A stretch of DNA of 64,000 bases, from positions 62,001 to 126,000 of the forward strand of contig USOX01000001.1 in assembly GCA_900556485.1 (NCBI GenBank), written 5' to 3'. The DNA comes from an uncultured Dysgonomonas sp. (GTDB lineage Bacteria > Bacteroidota > Bacteroidia > Bacteroidales > Dysgonomonadaceae). The position numbers and the translations under genes were made by a program. The notes under the pieces were generated by a model, which worked only from the letters and a program-made list of their open reading frames with translations, was not told the origin of the DNA and did not search any database. Below are positions 47,339 through 55,494 of this stretch, piece after piece (position 1 is the stretch's first letter; each line of letters starts with the position of its first letter).

Positions 47339-48181
47339 ATGAAGAGATGCTTTATTGTATTACTATGTATTATATGTTCTGGTATTCATTTATATGGAAA
47401 TGATACTGTAACAAAAGAAACATATATTTATGCAATAAAGGGTTCGGATACATTACGTCTTGATAAGTATGATTTACCTGCGATAAAGGAAGCCAAGTCT
47501 TGCATTATATTTATGTTTGGAGGCGGTTTTGTTTCCGGTATACGTGATGCTGAAAGGTATAAGAACTACTTCAGCTATTTTGCAAAGAAAGGATATGTTG
47601 TAATTTCTATTGATTACCGGCTGGGTATGAAAAATCTGAAAACGACTGACCCTATGTGGCTTGTTGCAACATTAAATAACAGTATAAATATGGCTGTAGA
47701 AGACCTTTTCAGTGCAACAAGTTATACTATAGATCAGGCAAAAGCGTGGAATATAGATACGAGCCGTATAGTGGCTAATGGCTCTAGTGCCGGAGCTGTT
47801 TCGGTATTGCAGGCTGAATATGCAATATGTAATGGTGCTGAGGCAACGAAGATATTACCAACTAATTTCAATTATGCTGGAATTATCTCTTTTGCCGGAG
47901 CTGTTTTTAGTCTCGATGGAGATTTAAAATGGAAAAAGAGCCCGTCCCCTATACAGCTATTTCATGGAGATGCAGATAGGAATGTTCCGTATAACAAGAT
48001 TGAAGTTGATAGATATGGACTTTATGGTTCGAAATATATTGCAGATCAATTATCACAGCTTGGTTCGCCTAACTATTTTCATGTAACAACGAATGCTGCA
48101 CATGAGATAGCAGATAGGGCAATGGATTTATATCTGAAGGAAACAGCAGACATTTATGAGAGGGAAAGCAAGACGAGGTAA
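47339..48181 (+). CDS. Exported alpha/beta hydrolase (esterase-like)
   Basis: From the ATG at 47339 the protein has 280 residues and a signal peptide (CFIVLLCIICSGIHLYG); a TTG six bases upstream is less likely. It has the hydrolase oxyanion segment FMFGGGFVSGIRD (HGGG-like), the nucleophile elbow NGSSAGAVS (GxSxG as GSSAG), LFHGDADRNVPYNK with the acid, and a late His in NAAHEIADRA. It is probably a periplasmic esterase acting on acylated sugars or another small ester; the substrate is unknown. It is the last chromosomal gene before the integrated element. Confidence 0.85.
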   Translation: MKRCFIVLLCIICSGIHLYGNDTVTKETYIYAIKGSDTLRLDKYDLPAIKEAKSCIIFMFGGGFVSGIRDAERYKNYFSYFAKKGYVVISIDYRLGMKNLKTTDPMWLVATLNNSINMAVEDLFSATSYTIDQAKAWNIDTSRIVANGSSAGAVSVLQAEYAICNGAEATKILPTNFNYAGIISFAGAVFSLDGDLKWKKSPSPIQLFHGDADRNVPYNKIEVDRYGLYGSKYIADQLSQLGSPNYFHVTTNAAHEIADRAMDLYLKETADIYERESKTR

Positions 48182-48269
48182 TAATAACGTAATCAGCGTA
48201 TTACATAAATGGTTCTTTTTGAAATATTGGGAATAAAAGCATAAAAAAGCAAAGTTGACGGTGATTTCA

Positions 48270-48287
48270 GTTACCAAATCGTTACCT
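48270..48287 (+). repeat. attL: left direct repeat of the integrated element
   Basis: GTTACCAAATCGTTACCT recurs at 61503-61520 with one mismatch (A/G at the fourth base), including 14 identical bases at 48274-48287. The integrase gene starts 114 bases further in. The distance and the gene content between the copies support attachment-site function. Confidence 0.75.
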
Positions 48288-48401
48288 GAGCATCTTTTTG
48301 AAATTCTTTGTATAGTACTATTATTCAGTTATTTGCGTAATTTTGCATAGTGCCGGATAACTCTAAGTAAACTAATTTTGTAACATTAAAAACGATGAGT
48401 T

Positions 48402-49691
48402 ATGCGAAGTACATTTAAGGTTCTCTTTTACCTGAAAAAGAACAGTTTGAAACCGGACGGTAAAGCTCCCATCATGGGCAGAATAACCGTCAACAGTTCC
48501 ATTGCCCAGTTTAGCTGTAAGCTAAACATAAAGCCTGACCTTTGGGATACCAAAGCAAACAAAGCTTCCGGTAAAAGTATAGAAGCGCAGAAGATTAACC
48601 AAAAGCTGGATAATATCCGTACACAAATCGGGAAACAATACCAAAGCATCTGCGATAAGGATAATTTTGTGACAGCCGAAAAAGTAAAAAACGGTTATCT
48701 GGGTTTCGGAGAAGAATATCGTACCTTATTATCCGTTGCTGATGAGTTTTACGAACAATTCAGTAAACGGGTAGGGAAAGACCGGACAGACGGCTCATAT
48801 GAACAACTTCTTATCAATCGCAAGCGTGTTGAAAGTTTTCTTCGTGACAAATACAACCTGTCCGATATCCCCCTCAGAGAGATAGAGCCCCAATTTATTC
48901 AGGATTATTATTCCTACTTGCTTGAAGAACGTAAATTAGCAGGAAGCACATTGCTGACAGCTATAACCAAACTTAAACAAATCATGCTTATTGCCCAGCG
49001 TCGTGGTTTCGTTCGGGTCAACCCATTTGCTGGATTCCGTTTCAAAGCACAAACCCGGGATAGAGGTTATTTGACCGAAGATGAATTACAGCGATTTATG
49101 ACGGTAGAGTTAAGACGATACAAACAACGACAGATTCGGGATATTTTCGTTTTTCAGGCTTTTACTGGTCTTGCTTATGCCGATGTAAAGAAACTTACCT
49201 TTGATGATATACAAAAGTCATTTGATGGCGAAATGTGGCTGATTGCCAAACGGAAGAAAACAGGAACGACATTTTATGTTAAATTACTACCTATAGCCAA
49301 ACAGCTTATTGAACAGTATCGTCTGGTAGCAAAAAATAAGTTTATTTTTCCGGTTCCGAGCAATGCAGAAAATATGAACCGCACACTAAGGCGTATCGGA
49401 AAACAAGCCGGAATCACGAAGTGGATCTCGTCACATATGGCCCGCCACACAATGGCTACCACAGTTTGCCTGTCGCAGGGAGTACCCATTGAAACTGTTT
49501 CCCAAATGTTGGGACACAGCAATATTCATACTACACAAATATACGCCAAAATCACCAATGAAAAGATCAGTCGTGATATGGCTGTACTAACCGATAGAAT
49601 CGGAGATAAATATCAAGTAGAAACGAATAGACCTGATTCCGATTTCAGGAATATCGGGAAAGTGGGAAAAAGAAATAAATCCATGCTATGA
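48402..49691 (+). CDS. Tyrosine recombinase (integrase) of the mobile element
   Basis: The 429-residue protein has an N-terminal arm-binding region, a SAM-like core-binding domain (about 105-205) and a C-terminal catalytic domain. Seen residues: HMARHT with His345 and Arg348, LGHSN with His372, and the nucleophile Tyr381 in TTQIYAKI. At the place of the first catalytic Arg the sequence is TGLAYADV with Ala258; substitution of this Arg is known for the CTnDOT integrase and relatives. It probably catalyses integration and excision between the GTTRCCAAATCGTTACCT sites. TAATTTTG boxes at 48338 and 48373 could be promoter elements. Its stop overlaps the next start by four bases. Confidence 0.93.
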   Translation: MRSTFKVLFYLKKNSLKPDGKAPIMGRITVNSSIAQFSCKLNIKPDLWDTKANKASGKSIEAQKINQKLDNIRTQIGKQYQSICDKDNFVTAEKVKNGYLGFGEEYRTLLSVADEFYEQFSKRVGKDRTDGSYEQLLINRKRVESFLRDKYNLSDIPLREIEPQFIQDYYSYLLEERKLAGSTLLTAITKLKQIMLIAQRRGFVRVNPFAGFRFKAQTRDRGYLTEDELQRFMTVELRRYKQRQIRDIFVFQAFTGLAYADVKKLTFDDIQKSFDGEMWLIAKRKKTGTTFYVKLLPIAKQLIEQYRLVAKNKFIFPVPSNAENMNRTLRRIGKQAGITKWISSHMARHTMATTVCLSQGVPIETVSQMLGHSNIHTTQIYAKITNEKISRDMAVLTDRIGDKYQVETNRPDSDFRNIGKVGKRNKSML

Positions 49692-50050
49692 AAGAAGAAA
49701 TAACAGTCTCCGGTTTAATAGAGCTTATTGAGTCCGGTGAAAGAAAAAATATCCGGCTACGCAGTTGGCAATTGGCGAAATTATTCGGCGTATATGAATC
49801 CACGATAAATGCCAATGTAAAGGCAATTATACGGGCGGATGTAATAAAAGTATGCTTAGATTGCGAAGTTAGGTTATATGGGAATATACTTATTCCCGAA
49901 ACTTGTGATTTGGAAATGATTATAGCTCTATCTTTCAGAATCAACACTTACGAAGCATCCATGTTTCGAAAGTGGATAATTCGTAAAATAATCAGTAAAC
50001 CACCCAATATAATAATTTTACCTATTGATACTCCCCGGATAATTAACTAA
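49688..50050 (+). CDS. Hypothetical helix-turn-helix-like protein coupled to the integrase
   Basis: This 120-residue protein starts on the ATGA overlap with the integrase stop. The part LRSWQLAKLFGVYESTINAN reads like a DNA-binding helix-turn-helix. Similar short proteins accompany integrases in Bacteroides elements, but I cannot name a family. It may help regulate or assist excision; this is inferred from coupling only. A convergent hairpin lies at 50080-50119. Confidence 0.65.
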   Translation: MKEEITVSGLIELIESGERKNIRLRSWQLAKLFGVYESTINANVKAIIRADVIKVCLDCEVRLYGNILIPETCDLEMIIALSFRINTYEASMFRKWIIRKIISKPPNIIILPIDTPRIIN

Positions 50051-50079
50051 GTTCTTGTGGTATTGTTCGTAATAAAGGA

Positions 50080-50119
50080 AAACACCCTATTTGTTCTTGA
50101 AACGCAAAATAGGGTGTTT
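50080..50119. terminator. Bidirectional terminator hairpin
   Basis: Perfect 13-base arms AAACACCCTATTT and AAATAGGGTGTTT around a 14-base loop, between the integrase-linked gene and the convergent hypothetical gene. Confidence 0.75.
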
Positions 50120-50161
50120 CGATTTTATAAAGTTGAACTTTCAATCCTTATAAATACATTT

Positions 50162-50560
50162 TTAACTGAAAAACATACAACAAATATCATTGGATGATGG
50201 GGTCAGTTCTTTTATCTTAATATGAAAAGATGAGGTTTCCCATCTGTTTTTGATAAAATTGTAATCGTAAGTTTCTTTGAAGTAAGATATACACTTCTCA
50301 ATGGTTTCGTTTTCATCCGGGAATAAATATACGATATTACATTTTCCTTCTGTATTGAATACACAAGTTATTGTGTACTCTTCCTTATCAAAGCGTATTT
50401 CGATTGATTTTTCCGTAACATCCTTTTCAAAATAATCTATCAGGCAATGAGGATAATCTCTATATTTATTCTTTATTTCGGGTAATGTGATGTTTAAAAG
50501 GCTATTGATTTGTTTAAGCAGGTTAGCATAGTCATTTATGCCAACAGTATTATTGTCCAT
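50162..50560 (-). CDS. Hypothetical 132-residue protein
   Basis: I do not recognise the family. The protein is soluble and mixed alpha/beta, with an N-terminal helical part (YANLLKQINSLLNITLPEIK) and a strand-rich middle (RFDKEEYTITCVFNTEGKCN), ending in CCMFFS. It has no signal peptide or membrane segment. It is a single gene between the convergent hairpin at 50080-50119 and the divergent MNT-HEPN gene. Codon pattern and a complete uninterrupted frame make it likely real. Confidence 0.55.
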   Translation of the reverse strand: MDNNTVGINDYANLLKQINSLLNITLPEIKNKYRDYPHCLIDYFEKDVTEKSIEIRFDKEEYTITCVFNTEGKCNIVYLFPDENETIEKCISYFKETYDYNFIKNRWETSSFHIKIKELTPSSNDICCMFFS

Positions 50561-50785
50561 AAGATACGTTCCTTTTTAATCTGATTCACAATCAGATTAG
50601 ATGAATAATTAGGATAGCTTACTGATTACCTGTAGTTATATCAGCTTATTTGTTTTGTATAGATAGGCACAGAACAAATAAAAACAGGAACGCAGGGCAA
50701 AGATACAACTTCATGTAAAAACGTTAAAACAAATCGGGGATTTTTTCGTAGTTTTGTGTTTTTAATATTCTACCTATCAAGGGCA

Positions 50786-51676
50786 ATGAAAAATTCAATA
50801 ACATATCTACCGAAAGATAAACAGGAAGACCTCAACTTCTTGATTAATGAGGTATTAAAACGTCTTCCTCAAACGGAGTATATTATTCTGTACGGTAGTT
50901 ATGCAAGGGATAATTATGTGAAGCGAGGAATAAGGGTTGAAGATGGTGGTATCCCTACCGTTAAGATATCGGATTATGATATACTGGTTGTTACAAGCGG
51001 TATCAACTCTAAGAAAGCGGAAACGGTACTTGACAATGTAGAAGACATTTTCTTTGCCGGTAAAGATTTTGACCGTGATACACCCGTTCAGTTTATCAAT
51101 GATGATATAAAGACATTTAATAAATACATAGAGGAAGGCAGGTATTTTTATACCCAGATAAAGGAAGAGGGTATTATCCTTTACAATAGTGGTAAATTCA
51201 AATTAGCACGAAGAAGAAAACTTAACTTCGATGAGATAAAGGAGCAAGCACAGGAATATTTTGATGAGAAGTTTCAAGGAGCCAATGAGTTTCTCCACGG
51301 AGCAAAACTTTTTTATAATGAAACATACTATAAAAAATCATCATTTTTACTCCATCAAGCCTGTGAAAACTACTACTATGCTATTCGTTTATCATTTACT
51401 TTAAGAAACAATAAACAGCATAACCTCTCTAAACTATCCGGCTCGGTCAAAAAGTATTCGGATGAGCTTAAAACAGTTTTCCCACAGGATACGCCGGAAG
51501 AGAAACGGCTTTTTACACTACTGAAAGCTGCTTATGTAGATGCAAGATATAATCCGCATTTTGTAGTTACAAAGGAGGATATTGATGCACTTATCCCTAA
51601 AGTGGAATTATTGAGGGATATCACTAAAAAGATTTGCGAAGTAAGGATTAGAGAGTATGGAGAAAAAACACTCTGA
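50786..51676 (+). CDS. MNT nucleotidyltransferase fused to HEPN domain
   Basis: I chose the ATG at 50786, giving 296 residues; a GTG 30 bases upstream is possible. Residues of about 1-125 form a minimal nucleotidyltransferase with GSYARDNY and the metal-binding SDYDILV. Residues of about 155-296 form a HEPN domain (YYKKSSFLLHQACENYYYAI, then ARYNPHF near the end, where the Rx(n)H RNase motif would sit). Separate MNT and HEPN proteins make antitoxin-toxin pairs in which MNT AMPylates HEPN; here both are one chain, as in several Bacteroides mobile elements. It could be a self-controlled RNase, a stabilisation module or an aminoglycoside-type transferase relative. TAGTTTTG at 50749 may be its -7 box. 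Confidence 0.8.
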   Translation: MKNSITYLPKDKQEDLNFLINEVLKRLPQTEYIILYGSYARDNYVKRGIRVEDGGIPTVKISDYDILVVTSGINSKKAETVLDNVEDIFFAGKDFDRDTPVQFINDDIKTFNKYIEEGRYFYTQIKEEGIILYNSGKFKLARRRKLNFDEIKEQAQEYFDEKFQGANEFLHGAKLFYNETYYKKSSFLLHQACENYYYAIRLSFTLRNNKQHNLSKLSGSVKKYSDELKTVFPQDTPEEKRLFTLLKAAYVDARYNPHFVVTKEDIDALIPKVELLRDITKKICEVRIREYGEKTL

Positions 51677-51689
51677 TTCTCTATAATGA

Positions 51690-51797
51690 TTACTTGCTTT
51701 TCTTCTCGATATATTTTATCATATAATTTGCGGTATATTCAAAAGCCGGATCGATCATTTCGTTACAGGGGAAAGATTGTTCCACAAGTGTAAACAT
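51690..51797 (-). pseudogene. Possible 35-residue ORF or gene remnant
   Basis: The frame starts ATG and ends EYTANYMIKYIEKKSK then TAA. Composition is protein-like and the C-terminus looks like a natural end. I cannot identify it; it may be the 3' end of a gene lost from the element or a genuine small protein. Confidence 0.3.
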
Positions 51798-51945
51798 TCA
51801 AATCCGAGCCTAACGGTCGGATACGAAAATCTCCACCCTAAAGGGTAGTATTTTCGCCCCGAGACTTGCCTGTTTTCACTTCCGGAACCTTGAGAAGCCC
51901 CTGCAACGAAACGACCGACCCGACGATGACGCATATCATCCAAAT

Positions 51946-51985
51946 AAAACAAGCATCCTTTTATAATCAAAAGAATGCTTGTTTT
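51946..51985. terminator. Terminator-like hairpin
   Basis: AAAACAAGCAT and ATGCTTGTTTT arms with additional pairing of CTTTT/AAAAG in the loop, 64 bases beyond the excisionase-like gene end. Confidence 0.65.
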
Positions 51986-52048
51986 CTCATTATGCAGGCA
52001 ACTTCAACTCCCTCCCCTCAAAATCAGCATATTCATTTTTGTTCCTCT

Positions 52049-52348
52049 TTAAAAAGGCAGTTCCGGTGACCTGTAATTCTGATACAGTACCTGTTGCAGT
52101 TCTTCCTCCGGGTAAAGTATTTTACCACCAATCATTGTATAACATATTAGGCGATTATCACGCAAATTCTGGAGTGTCCGGGGTGAAATATGAAGGTATT
52201 TCATTACTTCCTCTCCGCTTAGGTATCGCTTGTCTGCTAACGTAGGACGATGTTTATCACGGACATCTTGTATATCCTGAAAGGATTGTTTAATTTGTCC
52301 TTCAAATTCCTTGAACTCTTCGGATGAAAAATCAATAAACTTATCCAT
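52049..52348 (-). CDS. Excisionase-like helix-turn-helix protein
   Basis: The 99-residue protein has a MerR/excisionase-type helix-turn-helix: RYLSGEEVMKYLHISPRTLQ followed by NLRDNRLICYTMIGGKILYP. Pairs of such genes act as recombination directionality factors or regulators in CTnDOT- and NBU-type elements. Its ATG overlaps the stop of the upstream paralogue as TAATG (52348-52350). Confidence 0.82.
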   Translation of the reverse strand: MDKFIDFSSEEFKEFEGQIKQSFQDIQDVRDKHRPTLADKRYLSGEEVMKYLHISPRTLQNLRDNRLICYTMIGGKILYPEEELQQVLYQNYRSPELPF

Positions 52349-52632
52349 TATAACCTCCGTTTCATACCCTCTTCGAGAAGTTTATTAATATCTTCCTCGC
52401 GATAGTAAACTTTACCTCCCAGCATAGAATAAGGCATTTTGCCGTTATTCCGCCATGTTTGAAGCGTTCGTTTTGAAATACCGAGCGCACGACAGACATC
52501 CGACGAATCTATTCAGCCGTCACGGGGATTGGGGCAGTATAGCTCTTTCAATGCACTCACTTCTGTTGTCAGCCTTTTTATCTGCTGCCTGATATTTTCC
52601 CAGGCATACAAGTCTATGCAAACAATTTCCAT
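52348..52632 (-). pseudogene. Second excisionase-like HTH gene, interrupted by in-frame TGA
   Basis: The minus-strand frame starts at ATG 52632 (MEIVCIDLYAWENIRQQIKR) and continues to TAA at 52348-52350 with a good helix-turn-helix (DVCRALGISKRTLQTWRNNG, then KMPYSMLGGKVYYREEDINK). Codon 40, at 52513-52515, is TGA, where relatives carry a Trp (RWxD/RWID-like context: here ...CPNPRDG, stop, IDSSDV). One G-to-A change from TGG would explain it. Without readthrough the DNA-binding domain is lost. It lies 3 bases downstream of the DUF3408 gene, which has the same kind of defect. Confidence 0.75.
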
Positions 52633-52635
52633 ATT

Positions 52636-53007
52636 TTATTCCTTTTCATTAAATGTGTTTGCCAGTGAACGTTTCAGTCCTTCATTAGCAACACGGGTGA
52701 TTAATTCTTTATTTACCACTAAATGGTCTGCAAGGATATTCGACAATAGAATAGTCGGTGTAATATCCGGTACAATATGTTGCAGGGAAGAAACCAATGT
52801 TTGTAACTTTTCTTTCATCCGAACATCAATATATACCGGAGTATAGTCCTTTACTTTTTGCACCCCTAAAAAACGCCGGGTATAATCTTCCTCGTCTTTT
52901 TTTCGGGACACTTTCGTTTTGGGTGCTGTTCATGTGCTATCCTCAATCATTTCGGATATATCTATCTTTTCAGATTCCTGCTTACCTTTTTCCAATTCTG
53001 TATTCAT
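52636..53007 (-). pseudogene. DUF3408 family gene, interrupted by in-frame TGA
   Basis: The full frame starts at ATG 53007 (MNTELEKGKQESEKIDISEM) and ends at 52636, 124 codons. Codon 26, at 52930-52932, is TGA. The C-terminal 91 residues (RRFLGVQKVKDYTPVYIDVR, then a ribbon-helix-helix-like part ending KRSLANTFNEKE) match DUF3408 proteins of Bacteroides conjugative and mobilisable elements. A GTG at 52911 could restart translation and yield the complete conserved domain, so function may be retained. Confidence 0.7.
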
Positions 53008-53462
53008 ATATGTTTTATTAAAAAGTTCATATTAGCCGGAGGATTCCGGCTGTTATCTCTCTCAACTGGATAATCAGGACAGTCATTCATCCCTGATACG
53101 GTTGGCTTTACCCATAACCTACATTCTTTCGGAAGGATAAACGATATACGACCTTGCATACCGTTGTTTCCGAAATCGGGTGCAAGATATGAACTCCCGT
53201 ATGTCCACCCTGTTTAGATAACAGCCTTACATAACAGCTTTGGGCTGTATGCCATTGATTATCAAATTGATTTTGTAAAATATATAATATAAATCCGGCT
53301 AAATTGCTAACATAGGTAAGCCTGTCAATTGGCATTAACCCATTGATACACAACGAAAGTTGGCAAATTGAGTAGAATTGAAAATATTTTCAACTTTTTT
53401 GGAAAATATTTCTATGAGTTATAAATCAGGATATAATTAACGGCTCATGCAGTATTTATTGG
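53008..53462. other. Gene-free stretch in the element
   Basis: These 455 bases have no convincing gene. A short inverted repeat AGCCGGA/TCCGGCT occurs near 53033-53051. A minus-strand ORF of 81 codons at 53108-53353 has atypical composition and no recognisable pattern. Confidence 0.5.
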
Positions 53463-54437
53463 TTACTCATCCCGGTATTCGTTCATTTCTTCTATAGCCT
53501 CATCTATGATAATCAGCCCGCGGACAGCCTCCTTTTCACTCTTCTTACGGTTGTTCTGGAATTGTTGCATAGGAATATAGTGTTGTTCATCACCGTAGCG
53601 TTGTCTATTGCCTTCGGTGCGGAATGATATAAAGTCTTTGTTTCCGTCGGCAACAGAAATCCATTTTTCTTTGATATAATGATATTCTTTCAATCGTTCT
53701 AAAAGGTAAACCAGTGTTTTTTGGTTGGTCACTTCTAACGGTTCCGTCAATTTCCCTTTCAGTAGTTTTTTGAGGTCAGTTACCTTTAACCGAAGGCGGA
53801 ATAGTTTTATTTGCTCTATACATTCTGCTAATAGTGTATATTGTTTGTTGTTTAGTTTGGGTTCATAAGAGCGTTTGGGTTGGGTTCGTTTGGTTTTTGA
53901 TTGGGAAGTAGCCTCTATTTCGATTTTCGTTTCTTCATTTCCGGCTGCCGGAGTTTTCTTATCCGATAAATCTTCTTCGGATTCGGTTTTTGGCTCGGAT
54001 ACTTTATCTTCATATTTCATTAAGAGCCGTTCCAAAGTGATAAGGTCAACCAATTCCTTAAAATAAGGCAAATCTATTTTATCCAATTCTTCCGCATAGT
54101 TTGCCGGATTTATCTCTACCGGCGCAGCCTTAAACGTACGGTAACGCTGATAAACCTCTTTGGTAATATCATCATAGAAATCGCTGTACCAAAGGTAATT
54201 CTCCCGTCCGTCATGAAAATAACGCGGAACACTTTCAAGCGGGGGATTATGACGGATAATATCTAATATCTTTCCCCGATATAGGGTAATCTCTTCCGGT
54301 GTGGGTTTCATCCGGTACAACATACCGGACGCAGTCTCATAACTTATACCTACAAAGCGGTCAAGACATTGTTGAACCTCACGGAAACCTTCTTCCGGGA
54401 AGTCAGGATATTCTATGTTATCATCCAATTCAAACAT
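53463..54437 (-). CDS. Hypothetical mobile-element protein, 324 residues
   Basis: I cannot assign a family. The protein is soluble with an N-terminal helical domain (about 1-145), a charged linker (SEPKTESEEDLSDKKTPAAG) and a basic, helical C-terminal part (YTLLAECIEQIKLFRLRLKV, then YLLERLKEYHYIKEKWISVA), perhaps winged-helix. Genes of this type sit upstream of excisionase and DUF3408 genes in Bacteroides mobilisable elements, so a replication, excision or regulatory role is plausible. Both ends look natural. Confidence 0.7.
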   Translation of the reverse strand: MFELDDNIEYPDFPEEGFREVQQCLDRFVGISYETASGMLYRMKPTPEEITLYRGKILDIIRHNPPLESVPRYFHDGRENYLWYSDFYDDITKEVYQRYRTFKAAPVEINPANYAEELDKIDLPYFKELVDLITLERLLMKYEDKVSEPKTESEEDLSDKKTPAAGNEETKIEIEATSQSKTKRTQPKRSYEPKLNNKQYTLLAECIEQIKLFRLRLKVTDLKKLLKGKLTEPLEVTNQKTLVYLLERLKEYHYIKEKWISVADGNKDFISFRTEGNRQRYGDEQHYIPMQQFQNNRKKSEKEAVRGLIIIDEAIEEMNEYRDE

Positions 54438-55143
54438 GGGTTAAAGATACATATTTTCAAAGTAATATGGGTAATATTAGTAACATGGGTAATAAAGGTA
54501 GCTTACTCTATATGTATGGATAGCAGATGAATGCAACCGAAAGCAAAATTATAGGCAAATGTTTGACTATCATGTTTATAACTTATATTTGTTTTTTGTA
54601 TCTATGTTGGATGCATCTAAATATAATGTACAATGGTAACTTTATCCAAACTTATTCTTTCTAACAGCTCTCTATACACTTGAAGAGCTAATGGCAATAC
54701 AATCCATGTATTGCTAAACCCGGGCGGTCTACTCTTGAGTCCGGCTTTATTCAAAATGATTGTCGACGAGCCAAAAAACAAAGAGACTTCCGCCTCTTTA
54801 TTTTTTTTCGTGCGCCAAAGGAGCAAGGTAATCGCACGGGTAACCCGAAATTCGCCTTTGGCTCTTCCGGCTTCCTTCCGTGCATACCTTGCCCTGCGGG
54901 GCTGTGACCACGCAAAAGATAAATCCGGCGTACCTTGAATTTCCCTTTTGCTTCAAAACCCGCTCCCGTTGGTCACAGCTTTTGAGGTCACTGAACAGCC
55001 CTTTCGTGCTGCTCCCGATGGTCGCATCCCTATCGGGCTGTTGGACAAACCTTCACTTCATCTCCCGTTGGTCGCTTCCGTTCAGGCTTGCCCGGAGGGT
55101 GGAAACGAACGGATATTTTTCCATAATTCTAAAGGAATGCTTT
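54438..55143 (+). other. Candidate oriT region upstream of mobilisation genes
   Basis: This 706-base stretch is without a supported gene. From about 54715 the base composition changes to clearly higher G+C with many short repeats (for example repeated CCCGTTGGTCAC/CCCGTTGGTCGC and CCCGATGGTCGC near 54965-55075). An inverted repeat CGTGCG/CGCACG spans 54809-54838. A position immediately before mobC and the relaxase gene is where oriT lies in related elements. The nick site cannot be fixed from sequence alone. Confidence 0.5.
54780..54809 (+). terminator. Terminator-like hairpin before the oriT-like repeats
   Basis: AAAGAG/CTCTTT arms with an 8-base loop and a run of nine T directly after the stem region. 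Confidence 0.5.
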
Positions 55144-55494
55144 ATGGAAAATAAGAAAAAGGATAAGACCAAAAGAGGTCGCCCCGTGAAAGAAAAAGCG
55201 AAACTAACCAATTCGATTAATCTAAAATTGACCGAAGCGGATTTCAATTCCATAAAGGAAAAGGCAGAAAAGTTGGGTATGAAAGCTACACAATATGTGC
55301 GGGAAATGACATTAAAAGGAGGTATTAAATCCCGCTTCACTTTGGAAGAACTCGACATGATGCGAAAGCTATCGGGTATGGCTAATAACCTGAATCAGAT
55401 AGCTAAACAGGCAAATACTTATGGGTATTCCAATACAGCTTTGGATGTAATAATAATATTGGAACAACTAAAAAAGCTGCTGCATGATCGCTAA
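55144..55494 (+). CDS. MobC-like mobilisation accessory protein
   Basis: From the ATG at 55144 the protein has 116 residues; the same frame is open upstream into the oriT-like region but codes for unlikely sequence. It has a basic N-terminus (KKDKTKRGRPVKEKAK), a ribbon-helix-helix-like segment (INLKLTEADFNSIKEKAEKL) and the MobC family C-terminus MANNLNQIAKQANTYGYSN. It should bind oriT and help the relaxase. It overlaps the relaxase gene by 11 bases, implying coupled translation. Confidence 0.85.
   Translation: MENKKKDKTKRGRPVKEKAKLTNSINLKLTEADFNSIKEKAEKLGMKATQYVREMTLKGGIKSRFTLEELDMMRKLSGMANNLNQIAKQANTYGYSNTALDVIIILEQLKKLLHDR

Larger units (their letters stand above)
51677..52048. other. 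Intergenic stretch with a hairpin and a possible tiny ORF
   Basis: A clean terminator-like hairpin is at 51946-51985. On the minus strand a 35-codon frame at 51690-51797 could be a remnant. The rest, including the G+C-richer part 51820-51930, has no supported gene. Confidence 0.5.

Noticed and set aside
48182..48269. tRNA gene as integration target
   Set aside because: No cloverleaf or tRNA 3' end is visible at either border; the insertion appears intergenic.
52348..53007. Alternative genetic code in which TGA encodes an amino acid
   Set aside because: Many other genes in the window end at TGA in natural positions, for example rsmD-coupled and cassette genes, so the two internal TGA codons are local events.
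53108..53353. 81-codon minus-strand ORF in the element
   Set aside because: No recognisable motif, unusual composition, and no neighbours in phase; it lies in a stretch that is probably non-coding.
54617..54826. 69-codon minus-strand ORF next to the oriT-like region
   Set aside because: It crosses the terminator-like hairpin and the start of the repeat-rich segment; no family pattern. A real small gene is not excluded, but support is insufficient.
54880..55143. 88-codon upstream extension of the MobC-like protein
   Set aside because: The extension is translated from the repeat-rich oriT-like segment and lacks protein-like pattern; the ATG at 55144 starts the typical basic N-terminus.
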